Source: Streptomyces coryli (GTDB lineage Bacteria; Actinomycetota; Actinomycetes; Streptomycetales; Streptomycetaceae). From it: DNA of 35,460 nt. Numbering within the stretch: the stretch's first letter is position 1; every line of letters starts with the position of its first letter. The position numbers and the translations under genes were made by a program. Under the pieces are notes generated by a model, which saw only the letters and a list, made by a program, of their open reading frames with translations, did no database searches and had not been told where the DNA came from. The stretch covers positions 1 through 35,460 of the forward strand of contig NZ_JAAKZV010000063.1 of the NCBI RefSeq assembly GCF_011044975.1. Direction: 5' to 3'. Below, piece by piece: positions 31,912-35,460 of this stretch.

Positions 31912-33591
31912 TCAGCGCATGCCGGGGACCCAGATCGACCAGTCGTAGTAGTCGGTGCCGGGGAGCTTCCGCGACTGGGAGGGGCTGGGCGCGGGGTCGC
32001 CGCCGCCGTCGTCGCCGCCCGAACTCGAGCCGCCGCCCGAGGTACTTGACCCGCCGGACGTGCCGGAGCCGCCGGTGGTGCCGTCGTCGCCGGAGTCCCC
32101 GCCGCTCGTACCGCCGGACCCGCCGGACCCGCTCGACCCGCCGCCGGTCGCGTCCCCGCCCCCGGCCGAGCCGCCGGCGTCCGCGTCCTCGCCGCCCTGC
32201 GGCCGCGCACCGTCGCCGTCGGAACCCGCGCCGGCGGCGGCGTCGCGGCTATCGGGCTCCTTCTTGCTCTCGGCCTTGTCGGCATCGTGATCGGGCGACG
32301 ACTTCTCCGCCTTCTCACTGGCCGCGCTGCTCCCGGGTTCGGTGGGCCCGAACGGCGGGGCGCCGGAGGACGCCTGCGCCCCGTCCCCCGCATCCGCCTG
32401 ATCCCGATGCTGCGACTCAGGCCCGTCGGGCCCCTGCACCGCCAGCACCCCGAAGGCCGCACTGGCGGCGAGCACGACACCGACGGCGGCCCGTATGACC
32501 CAGCGCTCGGCTTTGGGCTGCTCGTGGGGGTCGAGGACGGGGGCAGCGGCGGTGGACGCGGCCTCCTCGGGAGAGACGAACTCCGCGAGTACGGCGGGCA
32601 GGAGGGCGGTGTCGCGGTCGGCGGAGGGCGCGGCATCGGGCTCGCGGCTGAGCTCCGGCACGAGCTCCCGCTCCGGCTCCGGCTCAAGCACGGGCTCGCC
32701 CACCCGCTCTGGCTCCCACCCAAGCGCGGGCTCGCGCTCAGCCTCGGGCTCGCCCTCCGGCTCGGGCTCCCACCCGAGTACGTGCTCGCGCTCGGCCTCG
32801 CCCGCCGGCTCCAACGCCGGCTCCGGCTCCGCCTCAACCGCGTAATCGGCCTCGGCCAGCTGCTCCGCCCAAGCCACCGCCGAAACGCCGTCGACCAGCT
32901 CCTCCACCTCGTCCGGCTCTCCGTCCCCAGCCGGCACACCGGACCAACTCAGCCCCAGCGCACCCGCCTCCACCACGGCCGAGGTAGACGTCCCTTCCAC
33001 CGCATACGACTCGGTCCACGCGATCACCGCATCCGCATACCCCTCCGCGGCATCGAAGGCCTCCAACGCAGCCCGGGCATCATCCTCATCCCGCAGGTCA
33101 CCCCCACCCGCACACAGACACAGCCCGGCCGACAGCGCCGCATCGTAGATGTTCAGCGGATCCGCACCCGCACCGCTCTCGCCGCCCTCGCCCCCTCCCC
33201 CGAGGGAATCGCGAGCCGCCCGGATCCCCCACAGCGCCCACACGGACGGATCGAACCCCATCGGCCCGATCCTCCGCCCCCCGGGCACCCCCTCGCCGGA
33301 GGCGGAGGCGGAAGCCAACGTCCCGCCCTCGTCGAGCGCCCCGCCCCACGCATGCCCGGACGCCACCATCCCCATCCCGGCCAGGAGTTCCCACCCCAGC
33401 CGGCTCCCCGGATACGTCACCGCGAGGCTCGCCTCCGCGTGCCGGTAGGCCGCGAGCGCGGTCGCGGGGATGCCGACGTGCGCCGGGACGGCCGGCACCT
33501 GGGCAGGGTCGTCCGAGGCGCCCGCCGGGGGCCCTGCGGGTGGCAGGTCGGTATGGAATGGCCGGGACGGCTGCTCCTGGTTGTCGGTCAA
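31912..33591 (-). CDS. Degenerate lytic-transglycosylase-like membrane protein (likely pseudoenzyme)
   Basis: 559 residues from TTG 33591, chosen for GGAGGG 4 nt upstream. Residues 38-192 match the Streptomyces SLT-type transglycosylase domain: IPATALAAYRHAEASL, GWELLAGMGMVASGHAWGG, IGPMGFDPSVWALWG, DPLNIYDAALSAGLCLCAGG. In active relatives the third reads GIGKVESGHARGG; here the catalytic Glu position is A77. The usual QFIPSTW is GFDPSVW, and the SYNHS block is missing. There is no signal peptide. A Glu/Pro-rich part (253-318) precedes the only membrane helix (about 366-386), so the domain should face the cytosol. A Ser/Gly-rich outside linker ends in KLPGTDYYDWSIWVPGMR. A structural or binding role is likely, not hydrolysis. 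Confidence 0.8.
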   Translation of the reverse strand: MTDNQEQPSRPFHTDLPPAGPPAGASDDPAQVPAVPAHVGIPATALAAYRHAEASLAVTYPGSRLGWELLAGMGMVASGHAWGGALDEGGTLASASASGEGVPGGRRIGPMGFDPSVWALWGIRAARDSLGGGGEGGESGAGADPLNIYDAALSAGLCLCAGGGDLRDEDDARAALEAFDAAEGYADAVIAWTESYAVEGTSTSAVVEAGALGLSWSGVPAGDGEPDEVEELVDGVSAVAWAEQLAEADYAVEAEPEPALEPAGEAEREHVLGWEPEPEGEPEAEREPALGWEPERVGEPVLEPEPERELVPELSREPDAAPSADRDTALLPAVLAEFVSPEEAASTAAAPVLDPHEQPKAERWVIRAAVGVVLAASAAFGVLAVQGPDGPESQHRDQADAGDGAQASSGAPPFGPTEPGSSAASEKAEKSSPDHDADKAESKKEPDSRDAAAGAGSDGDGARPQGGEDADAGGSAGGGDATGGGSSGSGGSGGTSGGDSGDDGTTGGSGTSGGSSTSGGGSSSGGDDGGGDPAPSPSQSRKLPGTDYYDWSIWVPGMR

Positions 33592-33611
33592 CGTTCCCTC
33601 CGGCACCGCTT

Positions 33612-33633
33612 CTTTGCGACGACTTTGCGACGA
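33612..33633. repeat. Two tandem 11-bp direct repeats before the pseudo-transglycosylase gene
   Basis: CTTTGCGACGA occurs twice without a gap (33612-33622 and 33623-33633), about 20 bp before the TTG start. The 11-bp period places both copies on the same DNA face. Confidence 0.7.
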
Positions 33634-33754
33634 CGACGCACTGGCGCAGCGGAACGTACTTCCGGCAACTATGCAGATCAATGGGTTACTTACAACTGTC
33701 GGCCCCTTTAGGCGAAGATTGTCACCGCCCTCAGTAATTCGAACACCGCGCTTG

Positions 33755-34126
33755 TCACGCGATCAGCGTCCGCTTGGGCCGTACGACGCAGAACTCATTC
33801 CCCTCCGGATCCGCCAGCACGGTCCACGACTCCTCCCCGGTCTGCCCAACGTCCACCCGCCGGGCGCCCAGCCGGATGACCCGCTCGATCTCCGCGTCGC
33901 GGTCCTCGGCCGTGGTGGTCAGGTCGATATGCAGCCGGTTCTTGGTCCGCTTCGGCTCGCTCACCGGCATGAAGCAGATCCCGGCCGGCGCGTTCTCGTA
34001 CGGGCCGATGACGATCTCCCGCTCCCGTACGGACAGAATCGGCCAGTCCAGCACCGCGGCCCAGAAGCGGGCGAGGCGCGGCAGGTCGTGCGTATCGATG
34101 ACGATGTGGTGCAGCTGCAGCGGCAT
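33755..34126 (-). CDS. VOC-superfamily (glyoxalase-like) protein
   Basis: 123 residues from ATG 34126. It has two beta-alpha-beta-beta-beta units: LHHIVIDTHDLPRLARFWAAVLDWP (read as two parts, residues 5-29) and NRLHIDLTTTAEDRDAEIER (63-82), and it ends with the typical ADPEGNEFCVV (105-115). H6 or H66 and a Glu near the end of each unit could bind metal. This resembles the Glyoxalase_6-type VOC proteins of actinomycetes, whose substrates are mostly unknown; some bind drugs, some are dioxygenases. A GGGG run lies before the ATG. It is divergent from the secreted EEP gene with 52 bp between. Confidence 0.88.
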   Translation of the reverse strand: MPLQLHHIVIDTHDLPRLARFWAAVLDWPILSVREREIVIGPYENAPAGICFMPVSEPKRTKNRLHIDLTTTAEDRDAEIERVIRLGARRVDVGQTGEESWTVLADPEGNEFCVVRPKRTLIA

Positions 34127-34178
34127 GCCCCGATCGTCGCGCAACTCCCGCGCAACCGGCACCCGGTATCCACGGGAC

Positions 34179-35204
34179 ATGCGAAGACGAGGACTTCTGC
34201 TCGCCGCCGCCGCGGCAGCGCTGGGCGCCGGCATCGCCTCCGTACCGGCCCCCGCCGCCCAGGCCGCCACCGGCGCCCCCAACAACGACCCGGCCTTCCT
34301 GCAGGCCTACGTGAACAACGTGGAGAACCTGCCGACGGTCGGCCTCCAGTGCCCCGGCGACTGGCAGGACCTGGTCCACTACATGAAGCTGCAGACGTAC
34401 CGGCCCGACGTCTTCGTGATGCAGCAGATCAGCAATCAGACGCAGCTCAACAGCTATACCGCCCGGCTCTCGCAGGAGTTCGGGGAGACCTACCGGGCGG
34501 TGATCGCCGAGCCCAGCCCCGCCGCGATGAACAGTCCCTGCGGCGCCCCGAAGGACCACCAGACCAACGCGGTGATCTACCGCACCGGCCGTTTCGACCT
34601 GAAGAGCGACCCGAACGCCGAGACGAAGCGCTGGCAGGCCCAGTCGGACGAGAGCGGCAGCTGCGCCAACAACGATCAGGCGCGGACGAAGGCGGTGAAG
34701 GTCCGGCTGCACGACAAGGCGGCGAACAAGGACGTCACGGTGGCCTCGGTGCACTGGCCCACCGCCGCGTCCGGCGGCCCCGCGTGCGCCGAGTCGAACG
34801 CCGCGGAGGCCGCCGCCGAGCTGACCCAGGACGGCTACGGCGGCAGCCTGCTGATCTTCGGCGGCGACGCCAACATCACGGACCTGGACGGCGCGGCGTA
34901 CCGCGGCTGGTACGCGAAGACCAACGGTGACCTGGGCGGCAGCCGCGGCTACCGCGACGGGGTGTACGCGGCCTGCGCCGGCGACAAGGCGTGCCTGGCG
35001 AAGAACTGGACGCTGAGCGGGACATCACGCCGTATCGACTTCCTCTTCGCGAGGAAGGGCGCGGGCGGCCTGCCGGCGACGTCCGACGCACACACCGTCA
35101 CCTGGGACGAGGGCGACGCCGCCGACAAGCAGCTGACCGGGGACGACCGGGCGGACATGAACTACTCGGATCACCGGGCGGTGCGGGTGCGGGTGCATTA
35201 CTGA
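34179..35204 (+). CDS. Secreted EEP-fold (DNase-I-like) protein with a changed metal site
   Basis: 341 residues from ATG 34179. MRRRGLLLAAAAAALG begins an export signal ending near AQAA|T (about residue 30). The EEP fold is seen through VNNVENLP (45-52), VASVHWP with H192 (188-194), FGGDANITD with D230 and N232, RRIDFLF with D287, and NYSDHRAV with D331-H332. The Glu that normally binds magnesium in the LQE motif is Gln here (MQQIS, Q83). I have a memory of similar Streptomyces proteins with QQIS, so the change may be family-wide. Four Cys in the mature part could pair outside the cell. Nuclease or phosphodiesterase action is possible but weaker than for the ExeM-like protein. The ribosome site is poor. 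Confidence 0.84.
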   Translation: MRRRGLLLAAAAAALGAGIASVPAPAAQAATGAPNNDPAFLQAYVNNVENLPTVGLQCPGDWQDLVHYMKLQTYRPDVFVMQQISNQTQLNSYTARLSQEFGETYRAVIAEPSPAAMNSPCGAPKDHQTNAVIYRTGRFDLKSDPNAETKRWQAQSDESGSCANNDQARTKAVKVRLHDKAANKDVTVASVHWPTAASGGPACAESNAAEAAAELTQDGYGGSLLIFGGDANITDLDGAAYRGWYAKTNGDLGGSRGYRDGVYAACAGDKACLAKNWTLSGTSRRIDFLFARKGAGGLPATSDAHTVTWDEGDAADKQLTGDDRADMNYSDHRAVRVRVHY

Positions 35205-35460
35205 GCCGGCGGGTCCCCGGTGAGCTTGGCCAGCTCGGTCTGGAAGTGATCCAACCGGGCCTGGAGCAGCGCCGCTTCGGCGGCGAGTTCGACGACGGTG
35301 CTGTCGCTGCCGGCTATCGGGGCCATACCCGCGGCCGCCGCGACCCGCACCCGCAGCCCCTCCCCACCCAGCCGCCCGAACTCCGCCGCTCCGACGGCCT
35401 TCCGCGCCCCCGCGCACCCGGCGCACGCCGGTTCCACCGCGAGCCACCCCGGCCGCCCCC
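35198..35460 (-). CDS. C-terminal part of an unknown protein (5' end outside window)
   Basis: The frame is open to the right edge, and the text PGWLAVEPACAGCAGARKAV reads well across a possible GTG at 35437, so the gene probably starts outside the window. A CAGC motif (CxxC) may bind metal. The C-terminal helix VVELAAEAALLQARLDHFQT could form a coiled coil, and the chain ends LTGDPPAQ. The stop codon region overlaps the end of the EEP gene by 7 bp. I do not recognise the family. Confidence 0.6.
   Translation of the reverse strand, partial: GRPGWLAVEPACAGCAGARKAVGAAEFGRLGGEGLRVRVAAAAGMAPIAGSDSTVVELAAEAALLQARLDHFQTELAKLTGDPPAQ

Noticed and set aside
29159-31948. Open frame of 929 aa on the plus strand
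   Set aside because: It covers dapD, SMR and MFS genes in antisense; composition is Arg/His/Gln-rich noise.
32640-32830. Repeated short units resembling a repeat array
   Set aside because: They are in-frame codons for the Glu/Pro-rich segment of the pseudo-transglycosylase; spacing is irregular and there are no spacers, so this is not CRISPR.

Overview
The window is very GC-rich, densely packed chromosomal DNA with strong third-position G/C bias, GTG and TTG starts, twin-arginine secreted enzymes, SigE-family sigma factors and several genes that appear to be leaderless. This fits a Streptomyces or a close actinomycete. I see no transposase, integrase, tRNA, rRNA, CRISPR array or other sign of a mobile island, and base composition does not shift sharply anywhere.

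Layout. 1-3.6 kb: the 5' part of a conserved hypothetical gene (minus strand), a TauD-type dioxygenase, a small conserved protein, a CmpX-like membrane protein and a YhbS-like acetyltransferase. 3.6-5.8 kb: a large Tat-exported PhoX-family phosphatase with a near-perfect PhoP (PHO) box in front of it. 5.9-8.3 kb: a DUF6223-like membrane protein and a NarL-type two-component pair. 8.3-11.2 kb: an NAD(P)-binding protein and an EamA transporter in one operon, divergent from a MarR repressor across a palindrome-rich operator, then a peptidoglycan amidase. 11.3-14.8 kb: a small conserved protein, a PucR-type regulator, a secreted SGNH lipase, an orphan LuxR-type protein and a Nudix hydrolase. 14.8-18.3 kb: a second Tat PhoX-family protein, divergent from a two-gene unit made of a cytosolic NAL1-like trypsin-fold protease and an unknown cysteine-containing protein. 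18.4-26.7 kb: an acidic conserved hypothetical, two paralogous modules (SigE-family sigma factor translationally coupled to a single-pass membrane beta-propeller protein), a secreted ExeM-like nuclease and a DapA paralogue. 26.7-35.5 kb: an EI24/CysZ-like membrane protein, an FG-GAP lipoprotein, DapD, an SMR transporter, an MFS transporter, a degenerate membrane-anchored lytic-transglycosylase-like protein, a VOC protein, a secreted DNase-I-fold protein and the edge of one more gene.

Themes. Phosphate scavenging outside the cell (two PhoX proteins, one with a PHO box, and two secreted EEP-fold proteins), cell-envelope sensing and remodelling (amidase, pseudo-transglycosylase, sigma/propeller modules, FG-GAP lipoprotein) and small-molecule export recur. 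The items most worth follow-up are: the duplicated sigma/propeller modules, which share an upstream bipartite motif with identical 17-nt spacing; the pseudo-transglycosylase whose catalytic Glu position is Ala and which is predicted to face the cytosol; the protease/partner operon; and a perfect 14-bp inverted repeat whose loop is a 7-bp tandem repeat, in front of the MFS gene.

Functions rest on motif recognition by eye; no database search was run.
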